A stretch of 64,000 nucleotides of DNA from Sphingobium limneticum (GTDB lineage Bacteria; Pseudomonadota; Alphaproteobacteria; Sphingomonadales; Sphingomonadaceae). Under the pieces are notes generated by a model that saw only the letters and a program-made list of their open reading frames with translations, searched no databases and was not told the DNA's origin. Where the stretch lies: the NCBI RefSeq assembly GCF_008710155.1, contig NZ_VYPZ01000002.1, forward strand, positions 310,001 to 374,000, read 5' to 3'. This document shows, in pieces, positions 8,186 to 14,993 of this stretch; positions within the stretch are counted from its first letter, which is position 1; each line of letters starts with the position of its first letter. A program made the translations under genes and the position numbers.

Positions 8186-8841
8186 GGCGCGCCGATATGG
8201 CCGCGCAATTGCGCGCTGTCCATCGCCACCGCATGGGCGCCCGCCGCGATCAGCTCGTCGGGCAGATGATAGCCCCAGGCGACGCCGATGCTGCGCACGC
8301 CCGCAGCCCGGCCCATGTCGATGTCGAAACTGGTGTCGCCGATCATGACCGTCGTGTCCGGCGCGGCGCCCGCTTCGGCCATGGCGGTCAGCAGCATCGA
8401 AGGATGCGGCTTGGACGGATGGCGATCGGCGGTCTGGAGCGTCACGAACCGGTCGATGATGCCATGATGGGTAAGGCAGAGGTTGAGACCCCGGTCCGAC
8501 TTGCCGGTCGCCACGCCGAGCAGCCATCCGGCCGCGTCCAGTTCCAGAACCAGGTCCACGATGCCGGGATAGAGCGGTTCCTGCACGCCCTGTTCGCGCC
8601 GCATCGCCTGGAACGCCAGCTTGTAGCGGTCGGCGAGGTGATCGTGGAAGTCCGCCTCTGCGTCCGGCAGCAGCCGCGCCATCGCGACCGGTAACGACAG
8701 GCCCACCGCCGCCAGGATCGCCAGCCGGTCGGGCGGGGGCAGCTTCACATCCTCGAAGGCGCGGACCATGGCGGTGCAGAGGCTGTGCTGGCTATCGACC
8801 AGCGTACCGTCGCAATCGAAGACGGCAAGTCTGTTGCTCAT
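8182..8841 (-). CDS. HAD-superfamily phosphatase (phosphoglycolate-phosphatase-like)
   Basis: 219 residues. HAD motif I is FDCDGTLVDS (nucleophile Asp at residue 9), motif II VATGKSDRG, motif III near SKPHPSM, motif IV MIGDTSFDIDMG. The cap is the small alpha-helical type. Start MSNRLAVF is chosen because AGGGAG lies just upstream; a longer ATG start adds seven residues. Substrate could be phosphoglycolate or another sugar phosphate. Position downstream of an Rlu-type synthase is common in alphaproteobacteria. Confidence 0.88.
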   Translation of the reverse strand: MSNRLAVFDCDGTLVDSQHSLCTAMVRAFEDVKLPPPDRLAILAAVGLSLPVAMARLLPDAEADFHDHLADRYKLAFQAMRREQGVQEPLYPGIVDLVLELDAAGWLLGVATGKSDRGLNLCLTHHGIIDRFVTLQTADRHPSKPHPSMLLTAMAEAGAAPDTTVMIGDTSFDIDMGRAAGVRSIGVAWGYHLPDELIAAGAHAVAMDSAQLRGHIGAP

Positions 8842-8851
8842 GCGCGCTCCC

Positions 8852-9469
8852 TCATACGGCATCGGCTCGCGTCAACGTCTCGCGCATCAAAGCGGCCATG
8901 GCGCCATCGCCCGCCGCCGCCATGCCGTCCGCCGCGCCGCTGCGGGCGGCCGGAACCTTATTCTGGCCCAACTTGCGTGTGCCGCGCCAGTCGGTCACCT
9001 GCATTTCATAGCCGATGATGGCACCGGCCATCCTGTCGAACAGGCCGGGCGTCATTTTGTCGCGGGTCCAGACCGGCTTGGGCGCGAGACGGGTTTCGCT
9101 GTCCAGCGAGAGGGCATCGATCAGGTCCGGCAGCGCGTCCGCCGGCAAAGCCCGGACATCGCCTTCCAGTTCGGCGGCGACATAATTCCAGGTCGGCACC
9201 TGATCGGCCAGCCCATACCAGTCGGGACTGACATAGGCATGCGGGCCGTTCACCACGAACAAAGCCCGCGCGCCATCGACATGCTTCGCGAGACGATTGC
9301 CGCGCGACAGGTGAAAGCCGATCCGCCGATCATCCAGCCACACCACAGGGATATGGGCGACGGCCGGGCCGTCCGGCGTCTGCGCGAACAGCATGCCGAA
9401 TCGCTGCGCGCCGACAAAGGCCCGCAATGCCTGCTGATCGCGCCAGCCGAATGTAGGATCGGGATGCAC
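8852..9469 (-). CDS. PaiB-like FMN-binding protein
   Basis: 205 residues with a GTG start preceded by GGAGAGG. Family signatures: FVGAQRFGMLFAQTPDGPAVAHIPV at the start of the split-barrel flavin fold, then NGPHAYVSPDWYG and VPTWNYVAAELEG, the signature of the PaiB/FMN-binding negative transcriptional regulator family; LGQNK near the C terminus is also conserved. Whether it truly regulates transcription is uncertain even in the family. It sits inside the crcB-rlu-HAD operon. Confidence 0.88.
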   Translation of the reverse strand: MHPDPTFGWRDQQALRAFVGAQRFGMLFAQTPDGPAVAHIPVVWLDDRRIGFHLSRGNRLAKHVDGARALFVVNGPHAYVSPDWYGLADQVPTWNYVAAELEGDVRALPADALPDLIDALSLDSETRLAPKPVWTRDKMTPGLFDRMAGAIIGYEMQVTDWRGTRKLGQNKVPAARSGAADGMAAAGDGAMAALMRETLTRADAV

Positions 9470-9483
9470 CCTCGCCTCTCCCG

Positions 9484-10884
9484 TCAGCGCGATCCGCGCG
9501 ACCGCCGTTCGCCCTTGCGATCCTTGCGGACCTGCTTGGCATGTTGGCGCGCGAATTTCTTTTCATCTTCGCGGGTCGGGGTCCGGTCGATCTCATCGTC
9601 CAGCGGCATGTCGCCCAGCTTCAGATCGAAGCCCAGTTCGGTCAGGCTGTTGGCGAAATGGGTCGGCAGGTCCGCCATCACGTCCACACGCCCGCCATCG
9701 GGATGATCCACCCGGATACGGCGCGCATGCAGATGCATCTTGCGGCTGATCGTGCCGGACAGGAATGCATCCTTGCCGCCATATTTGCCGTCGCCCACGA
9801 TCGGGAAGCCGATCGCCGCCAGATGCACGCGCAACTGATGGGTGCGGCCGGTATAGGGTTGCAGTTCGACCCAGGCGGCGCGGTTGCCGGCGCGCTCGAT
9901 CACCCGATAGCGGGTGCGGGCGGGCAGGCCCTCTTCCTCATCCACATGCATCTTTTCGCCGCCAGTGCCCGGCTGCTTGCCGATCGGCAGCTCGATCATG
10001 CCGTCGTTGATCGACGGCACGCCGATGACCAGCGCCCAATAGACTTTGCGCGCGGTGCGGCTGGAAAAAGCCTTGGCGAAATGGGCGGCGGAGCGGCTGG
10101 AGCGGGCGAGCAGCAGCGCGCCCGACGTATCCTTGTCCAGCCGATGGACCAGCTTGGGCCGCGATTCGGCGTCGAACAGCAGGCCGTCGAGCAGCTTGTC
10201 GACATGCTCGTCGGTCTTCGTGCCGCCCTGCGTGGCGAGGCCCGGCGGTTTGTTGATGACGATCGCCTGTTCGTCGCGATGGATCACCATGTCCTGCACA
10301 TAGGCGATCTCGTCCGGAGTCAGGTCGATGACGCGGACGCGCTTGGGACGCTGGGCCGCTTCCGGCTTGGCTTCGGCCGGGGGCACGCGGATCATCTGAC
10401 CTTCGACGATGCGGTCGCCCGGCGCGGCGCGCGCGCCATCGACGCGCAGCTGGCCGGTACGCGACCAGCGCGACACCAAGTTGAAGCCGACATCGGGCAG
10501 GTGCCGCTGGAACCAGCGGTCGAGGCGGATGCCGTCATCGTCGGGCTGCACGCGATATTGCCGCACGTCGAGCGAGACACCCTTGGCCGGGTTGGGCTTG
10601 GCAGGCTTTGTGGGCGCGGCCACTACGAGCTTGGCCGCAGCCGATTTTGCGGCGGCTGGCGCCTTGGGCTTGAAGGCTGGCTTACCGTCCTTGAATGCGG
10701 GTTTACCGTCCTTGCGCGGGCCGGCGGGCTTGCCGCGGCCGGACGGAGGGCCGGCTTTGCGATCGCCGGGCTTGCGGTCCGAAGGCCGGCCGCCCGAAGG
10801 CCCCTTGGCGAAGGGCGCTTTGCCCGCAGGCTTGCCGCCGCGCGGACCTGCGCCGCCGGTCTTGGCTGGAGGACGCCCCTTCAT
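9484..10884 (-). CDS. RluC/RluD-family pseudouridine synthase with basic N-terminal tail
   Basis: 466 residues against about 320 for the family. The first 110 residues are a low-complexity Lys/Pro/Gly/Ala tail, including a tandem DGKPAFKDGKPAFK. An S4 RNA-binding domain follows (about 115-180), then the synthase domain with HRLDKDTSGALLLAR holding the catalytic Asp, and the PYTGRTHQLRVHL motif. The C terminus is again basic (KKFARQHAKQVRKDRKGERR). It should modify uridines in 23S rRNA. Its start overlaps the crcB stop by 4 bp. Confidence 0.92.
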   Translation of the reverse strand: MKGRPPAKTGGAGPRGGKPAGKAPFAKGPSGGRPSDRKPGDRKAGPPSGRGKPAGPRKDGKPAFKDGKPAFKPKAPAAAKSAAAKLVVAAPTKPAKPNPAKGVSLDVRQYRVQPDDDGIRLDRWFQRHLPDVGFNLVSRWSRTGQLRVDGARAAPGDRIVEGQMIRVPPAEAKPEAAQRPKRVRVIDLTPDEIAYVQDMVIHRDEQAIVINKPPGLATQGGTKTDEHVDKLLDGLLFDAESRPKLVHRLDKDTSGALLLARSSRSAAHFAKAFSSRTARKVYWALVIGVPSINDGMIELPIGKQPGTGGEKMHVDEEEGLPARTRYRVIERAGNRAAWVELQPYTGRTHQLRVHLAAIGFPIVGDGKYGGKDAFLSGTISRKMHLHARRIRVDHPDGGRVDVMADLPTHFANSLTELGFDLKLGDMPLDDEIDRTPTREDEKKFARQHAKQVRKDRKGERRSRGSR

Positions 10885-11267
10885 GCCGCAGCACTCCGCA
10901 TGACGGTCAGGCCCAGCGCCAGCGCGCCGACCGCGCCGATCACCGATGCCACCGCATAGCCCATGGCCATCGCAGCCTGGCCGCGTTCGATCATCAACAT
11001 GGTTTCCAGGCTGAAGGCGGAGAAAGTGGTGAAGCCACCCAGCACGCCGACACCCAGCAACAGGCGGATCGGTTCGCCCGATGCGGCGCTGCCGCGCGCC
11101 AGCCAGCCGGCGAGCAGCCCCATGGCGAAGCCGCCGATCAGGTTTACGGCAAAGGTACCCCAGGGCCAGGCCGCGCCGGGCATCATTTGCCCCGCCAGCC
11201 GACCGGTCAGATAGCGCGCCAGCGTGCCTAGCGCACCGCCGCCCATCACAAGAAACATATTGGTCAT
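10881..11267 (-). CDS. crcB: Fluoride exporter CrcB/Fluc
   Basis: 128 residues with four hydrophobic helices; forms a dual-topology dimer that lets fluoride leave the cell. Signatures: GGGALGTLARY at the N terminus, PWGTFAVNLIGGFAMG (pore Asn), and GFTTFSAFSLET with the Phe-box and central Na site region. ATG at 11267 chosen for family length; longer frames run into the intergenic palindrome. First gene of the leftward operon; no fluoride riboswitch pattern was recognised upstream. Confidence 0.93.
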   Translation of the reverse strand: MTNMFLVMGGGALGTLARYLTGRLAGQMMPGAAWPWGTFAVNLIGGFAMGLLAGWLARGSAASGEPIRLLLGVGVLGGFTTFSAFSLETMLMIERGQAAMAMGYAVASVIGAVGALALGLTVMRSAAA

Positions 11268-11322
11268 GAAACCCGCCCTATAGCGATTCCGCCAAAGGGG
11301 AAAGGCTGCAATACCCCTCTTT

Positions 11323-11384
11323 CCGTTCGGTTCGAGCCTGTCGAGAACCAGGCGCCCCGTTCTCGACAAGCTCGAACCGAACGG
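11323..11384. repeat. Intergenic inverted repeat, CCGTTCGG/CCGAACGG family, copy 3
   Basis: CCGTTCGGTTCGAGCCTGTC and its near-exact complement GACAAGCTCGAACCGAACGG form a long hairpin between crcB and the EamA gene. Related to copies at 298 and 6249, but of the TCGAGCNTGTCGAGAAC subtype. Confidence 0.7.
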
Positions 11385-11392
11385 ATCTGGGC

Positions 11393-12352
11393 TTAGATGG
11401 TCGCCGTCACATCTGTAGCTGGGCGCCGATGGACGGCGATGCAGCTGATGACGCTGGCCACCACCAGCGCGAAGGCGGCGCTTTCCAGCAGGGTCGGCAG
11501 GCGTTGTTCCCACAGAAAGCCGTAGATCAGCGCGAAGCCGGTTTCGAACAGGATCATCTGCCCCACCATGGTGAGCGGCAGCAGGCGGCTCATGCGGTTC
11601 CAGAGCATGTTGCCGACGATCGATGCGAAGAGTGCGACAGCGAGTGAGACAGATAAAAATTTGGTCCAGGCCGCCGCATCATGGTGGCCGATGCCCATGG
11701 CCAGCGCGACCGGCAGCAACAGAAACGCCTGCGCACCGGTCATCAGGCCGATCGCCAGATTCCAGTCCTGCGCCGATATGCCGCCCAGACGGCCGAGCCA
11801 GCGACTGTTGCCGACCGCAAAGGCGCTCCAGGAAATAAGGGCACCCACCGCACAGAGAAAGCCGATGATCCGGGGGCCGAGCGATGCCGTGCCCGGCACC
11901 GCGATCGCCTGCCAGCCGATGCACAATGCGCCCGCACCGCAGAACAGCAGGGAGGGCGCCAGCCGGCGCAGCGATACCGCGCCGCGCTCGCGGCTGCCGA
12001 TGATCGTGACCGCCACCGGCAGGAAGCCGATCACCAGCGAGGTCATGGCGATGCCGCCCATCTGCACGGCGGTCGCCAGCAGCACATAATAAAAGAGATT
12101 GCCGGCCAGCGCGAGCCAACCAAGCGCCCACCAGGCACCCGAACGCATCTGCGCGACCAGGCTGCGCCAGCGCGGCGCGATCAACAGGCCGGACATCAAA
12201 CCATAGGCAAGGTAACGGCCGATAGCGAGGTCGAGCGGGCGGAAATCGCGCACCAGCGCCGGGGCAAGGAAGACCAGCCCCCATAAGGCGCCCGCCCCCA
12301 TGCCGCACAGGATGCCGGTCAGATGCCCACTCTCTCTGGATGTCCCGTCCAT
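11393..12352 (-). CDS. EamA (DMT) family transporter
   Basis: 319 residues from MDGTSRESGHLTG, which follows a GAAGGG ribosome site; about ten hydrophobic helices in two repeats, beginning GMGAGALWGLVFLAPAL. Members usually export amino acids or other metabolites. It is divergent from an Lrp/AsnC regulator, a layout that suggests control by an amino acid. The 93-bp shared region (12353-12445) is AT-rich. The cargo cannot be told from sequence. Confidence 0.9.
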   Translation of the reverse strand: MDGTSRESGHLTGILCGMGAGALWGLVFLAPALVRDFRPLDLAIGRYLAYGLMSGLLIAPRWRSLVAQMRSGAWWALGWLALAGNLFYYVLLATAVQMGGIAMTSLVIGFLPVAVTIIGSRERGAVSLRRLAPSLLFCGAGALCIGWQAIAVPGTASLGPRIIGFLCAVGALISWSAFAVGNSRWLGRLGGISAQDWNLAIGLMTGAQAFLLLPVALAMGIGHHDAAAWTKFLSVSLAVALFASIVGNMLWNRMSRLLPLTMVGQMILFETGFALIYGFLWEQRLPTLLESAAFALVVASVISCIAVHRRPATDVTATI

Positions 12353-12445
12353 GCCCTGCCCTTCGATCATGATGACGAGAATTATCATCATTGCAGCGGG
12401 AAAAATGCTCTTGATTGGGCATGTGATTGCAACAATTACTCGATC
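12353..12445. promoter_or_regulatory. Shared promoter region of EamA and Lrp genes
   Basis: An AT-rich 93-bp gap in GC-rich DNA, with ATGATGACGAGAATTATCAT (inverted ATGAT/ATCAT arms) and repeated GATTG..GATTGCAACAATTA. A plausible binding region for the adjacent Lrp-type regulator; individual promoter boxes could not be assigned. Confidence 0.45.
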
Positions 12446-12931
12446 ATGCCCATCCCGACGCCCCCTGCCCGCTCCCTCGACCCGTTCGACCGGGCGATTT
12501 TGCGAATCATCCAGCGTGACAATCGCACCCCGCAGCGCGCCATCGCCGAGGCGGTGAACCTGTCCACCGCCGCCGTGCAACGCCGGATCGCCGCGATGGA
12601 AAGACAGGGCGTGATCGCCGCCAATGCCGCGATCGTCGATCCCGATGCGGTGGGCCTGGGCGTCACATCGATCGTGGAGGTCAATCTGGTCGATGAGAAG
12701 GCGGCGACCGTCGATCGGGCCAAGACGCTGTTCCGTAACGATCCCGACGTACAGCAATGCTATTATGTCACCGGCGGCCGCAGTTTCATCATGATCATCG
12801 TCGCGCCCGACATGCGCAGCTATGAAGCGACCACCCGCCGCCTGTTCGCGGAGAATGAAGCGGTGGCAAGCTATCACAGCTATCTGGCGCTCAGCCGCGT
12901 GAAGGCAGGGATGGAATTGGTGATCCCCTGA
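12446..12931 (+). CDS. Lrp/AsnC-family transcriptional regulator
   Basis: 161 residues from MPIPTPPARS. Winged helix-turn-helix at 10-60 (LDPFDRAILRIIQRDNRTP, then NLSTAAVQRRIAAMERQGVI) and a RAM/AsnC effector domain at 75-150 (YYVTGGRSFIMIIVAPDM). Such proteins form octamers that respond to amino acids. Upstream in-frame ATG at 12323 would start inside the EamA gene and is rejected. It probably controls the divergent exporter and itself. Confidence 0.92.
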   Translation: MPIPTPPARSLDPFDRAILRIIQRDNRTPQRAIAEAVNLSTAAVQRRIAAMERQGVIAANAAIVDPDAVGLGVTSIVEVNLVDEKAATVDRAKTLFRNDPDVQQCYYVTGGRSFIMIIVAPDMRSYEATTRRLFAENEAVASYHSYLALSRVKAGMELVIP

Positions 12932-12950
12932 TCGGGCGGCATGCCATGGG

Positions 12951-13026
12951 CAAAAACAACCCCGCCGGAGATAACTCAACGGCGGGGCCAAGGTTCAGGG
13001 AGTCACTCCAAAGGGGGAAGAGTGAC
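12951..13026 (-). ncRNA. Candidate small RNA with anti-Shine-Dalgarno loop
   Basis: About 76 nt read leftward. The 5' hairpin has stem GTCACTC/GAGTGAC (13002-13026) and loop TTCCCCCTTTG, complementary to ribosome-binding sites. A linker leads to a CCCCGCCG/CGGCGGGG stem (12960-12987) followed by GTTGTTTTTG, an intrinsic terminator. A promoter TTGAAC-16 bp-TATGTT (13033-13060) places the start at about 13026, exactly at the first stem base. The shape recalls the alphaproteobacterial 'cuckoo' RNAs with C-rich loops. No protein-coding alternative fits. Confidence 0.55.
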
Positions 13027-13032
13027 AGGGCC

Positions 13033-13060
13033 AACATAGGACGATAGAATGAAGGTTCAA
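13033..13060 (-). promoter_or_regulatory. Promoter of candidate small RNA
   Basis: On the minus strand TTGAAC (13055-13060), 16-bp spacer, TATGTT (13033-13038); four of six matches at each box. Confidence 0.4.
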
Positions 13061-13118
13061 TGACTATGCCGGATAAAAATGCCGGGCAACCACTGGCAGC
13101 AAGGTGACTTTACAGCTT

Positions 13119-13415
13119 ATGCGCGAGCCTACCTCCCTCTCCCTCACCTTCGACTGCTGGAATCTCGGGCTGGAGGCTTGCTCGGTCATCGGCATGCGCC
13201 TGCCCCGATTGATGACCGGCAACGCCGCCGCCATGGCCGAAGCCCAGCTGATGGTCAGCGAAAAGCTGGACGCGGTCGCCCGGTTGCAGTGGAAGATGAT
13301 GACCGGCCAGCTCGGCACGTCCGGCCCCGCCATGCTGGACGCGTCGGTCGCCCATTATCGCAAGGCGGTGCGCAGGAATCAGCGCCGCCTGGGCGGCACG
13401 CAAAAGAGCCGGTAA
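13119..13415 (+). CDS. Small helical protein, function unknown
   Basis: 98 residues from ATG 13119, with AAGGTGA eleven bases upstream; a GTG at 13104 is the alternative. The sequence TFDCWNLGLEACSVIGMRLPRL followed by long Ala/Met-rich helices and a basic C terminus (RKAVRRNQRRLGG) has a phasin-like amphipathic look, but no phasin motif can be claimed. Convergent with the diguanylate cyclase 10 bp downstream. Confidence 0.6.
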   Translation: MREPTSLSLTFDCWNLGLEACSVIGMRLPRLMTGNAAAMAEAQLMVSEKLDAVARLQWKMMTGQLGTSGPAMLDASVAHYRKAVRRNQRRLGGTQKSR

Positions 13416-13425
13416 CAGCCGAGGA

Positions 13426-14628
13426 TCAGGCCCGCCGCAATTGGCCGTCCGCCGCCGGAACGACGGCCGGCATGGCCAGTGCGCGGCGAACACAGACCCG
13501 GTTGCGCCCTTTTTCCTTCGCTTCGTACAGGGCGCTGTCGGCGCGGGCGATCGCTTCATGGATCGACGGATCGACCCGATGCAATGTGGTCAGGCCGAAA
13601 CTGGCCGTGAGCGATTGCGCCAGGCCCAGCCGCGAGGCCGCCTGCTCGGCGAAATGGAGGCGCACGGCCTCGGCGATACTGGCCGCGGTGGCGGCATCGG
13701 TGGCGGGCAGGAACAGCAGAAACTCTTCACCACCGAAACGCGCGGCGACGGCGCCGGGCGGGGCAAGCGTGCGGAGCATGTCGCCCAGCGTGACGATCAC
13801 CCGGTCGCCGGTCGCATGGCCATGGGCATCATTGACCGCTTTGAAATGGTCGATGTCGCAGGCGATCAGGATGCCGCCCTTGCGACGCAGCCGTGCCACC
13901 GCTTCGTCGAAGCCCCGCCGGTTGAGCAGCCCCGACAGCGGATCGACATGGGCGTCGTGACGATAGCGGGCGATAAGGTCGAGCACGCAGGCGGCCAGCG
14001 CGGATAGGGCGAGAAACAGGCCGAACATGCAGGCCAGCGCCTGCATCAGGAAGGCATAGTCGCTGTCGCGGAAGGACACGCCGCTGGGCAAGGTGAAGGA
14101 CACGGTGCTGCCGCGCATCAGATTGTCGAGCGCGACGAGAACCGCTGCGGCATAGAGCGCCCGGTCCGGCCAGCCGCGCATTTGCCCGCGTGCGACCACC
14201 AGCGGCAGGGCAATCAGAAGGAAGCAACCGAAATCGGACGACACCAGTTCCAGCGGGACATGGCCGATCATCATGGCAAAACCGCACAGCGCCACAGACC
14301 CGGCCCATATGACCAGGCGCAGGCGCAGGATCCAGTTGGCGCGCCAGCGGTCGAGCAGCGCCTGGCTGAACAACAGGAAGCCGGTGGCGAAGAAAAGGTC
14401 CGCGACGATGCCCCACAGATCGGTCGGCAGCGCCTGAAACGCGACCGGCACGGCAAAGCCGCCCGCGACGCTGAAGAAGCCGCCGCTCCACCAGCCCGCA
14501 CCACGCGCGCCCCAGCCCCAGACGATGAGGAAGGCGACTCCGAAACTGGCCATCATGATAGGCAGGAAAAAGGCGAAATTCTCACCCACGCGGCGGTCGA
14601 ATCCTTCATGCGATGCGGCGACGGGCAT
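13426..14628 (-). CDS. Membrane-bound diguanylate cyclase (GGDEF)
   Basis: 400 residues. Six or seven hydrophobic helices occupy residues 20-215 with no recognised sensor domain name. The GGDEF domain (about 230-385) has DPLSGLLNRRGFDEA, the metal/GTP Asp in CDIDHFKAVND, and the active-site loop RFGGEEF. The five-residue-upstream RxxD inhibitory site is absent (AVAAR instead), so product inhibition of the classical type is unlikely. It should make cyclic di-GMP. No EAL domain is fused. Confidence 0.92.
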   Translation of the reverse strand: MPVAASHEGFDRRVGENFAFFLPIMMASFGVAFLIVWGWGARGAGWWSGGFFSVAGGFAVPVAFQALPTDLWGIVADLFFATGFLLFSQALLDRWRANWILRLRLVIWAGSVALCGFAMMIGHVPLELVSSDFGCFLLIALPLVVARGQMRGWPDRALYAAAVLVALDNLMRGSTVSFTLPSGVSFRDSDYAFLMQALACMFGLFLALSALAACVLDLIARYRHDAHVDPLSGLLNRRGFDEAVARLRRKGGILIACDIDHFKAVNDAHGHATGDRVIVTLGDMLRTLAPPGAVAARFGGEEFLLFLPATDAATAASIAEAVRLHFAEQAASRLGLAQSLTASFGLTTLHRVDPSIHEAIARADSALYEAKEKGRNRVCVRRALAMPAVVPAADGQLRRA

Positions 14629-14786
14629 GCATGGCGCGACCGTCCGATCGGCAGCGTCTTAGGCGCGGATGCTTAACAAAGGCTTTGATCCGCAATGGCA
14701 TGCGACGCGCCGTCGCGTTCGCGCAGCGGCGGCCGGAACGAGGGCAAGGAGAAATCAAAGATGCCAAGCCGAAGGCCGCCCGACAC

Positions 14787-14812
14787 AAAAAAGGCGACGC
14801 CGGAGCGTCGCC
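14787..14812 (-). terminator. tracrRNA intrinsic terminator
   Basis: Eight-bp GC stem GGCGACGC/GCGTCGCC with TCCG tetraloop and a run of six T on the minus strand; it doubles as the 3' stem of the tracrRNA. Confidence 0.9.
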
Positions 14813-14864
14813 CTTATCTGGTGCGTACTGACACTTGTTAACTGCCAGACCGCGATCTCTGAGG
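14787..14864 (-). ncRNA. tracrRNA of the type II-C CRISPR-Cas9 system
   Basis: Minus strand, divergent from cas9. The 5' part CTCAGAGATCGCGGT (14849-14863) is perfectly complementary to 15 bases of the crRNA-sense repeat; GGC and AAC further on pair with GCC and GTT at the repeat 5' end, leaving bulges as in other type II duplexes. A nexus-like segment (AAGUGUCAGUACGCACC) follows. The 3' end is a perfect GGCGACGC/GCGTCGCC hairpin (14793-14812) with TTTTTT (14787-14792). The start is set by the promoter at 14870-14897. About 78 nt long. Confidence 0.88.
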
Positions 14865-14869
14865 TGCCT

Positions 14870-14897
14870 AGTCTATCGCCGCTTATGAATAGGTCAA
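14870..14897 (-). promoter_or_regulatory. tracrRNA promoter
   Basis: Minus-strand TTGACC (14892-14897), 16-bp spacer, TAGACT (14870-14875). A start about 7 nt downstream falls on the first base of the anti-repeat. Confidence 0.7.
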
Positions 14898-14993
14898 GTA
14901 ACTTTCTCGGATGACTAGGCATTGCCTTCACATTGGACTTGACCTTCCCGTCTTCATTTTCAATGTCTTGGATATCAGGGGGATGGCAGATTT

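Noticed and set aside
11268..11392. Fluoride riboswitch upstream of crcB
   Set aside because: The gap is filled by a palindromic repeat and lacks the conserved fluoride-aptamer pattern.
14939..14968. A clear sigma-70 promoter for cas9
   Set aside because: TTGACC at 14939-14944 is a fair -35, but no acceptable -10 is found 16-18 bp downstream.
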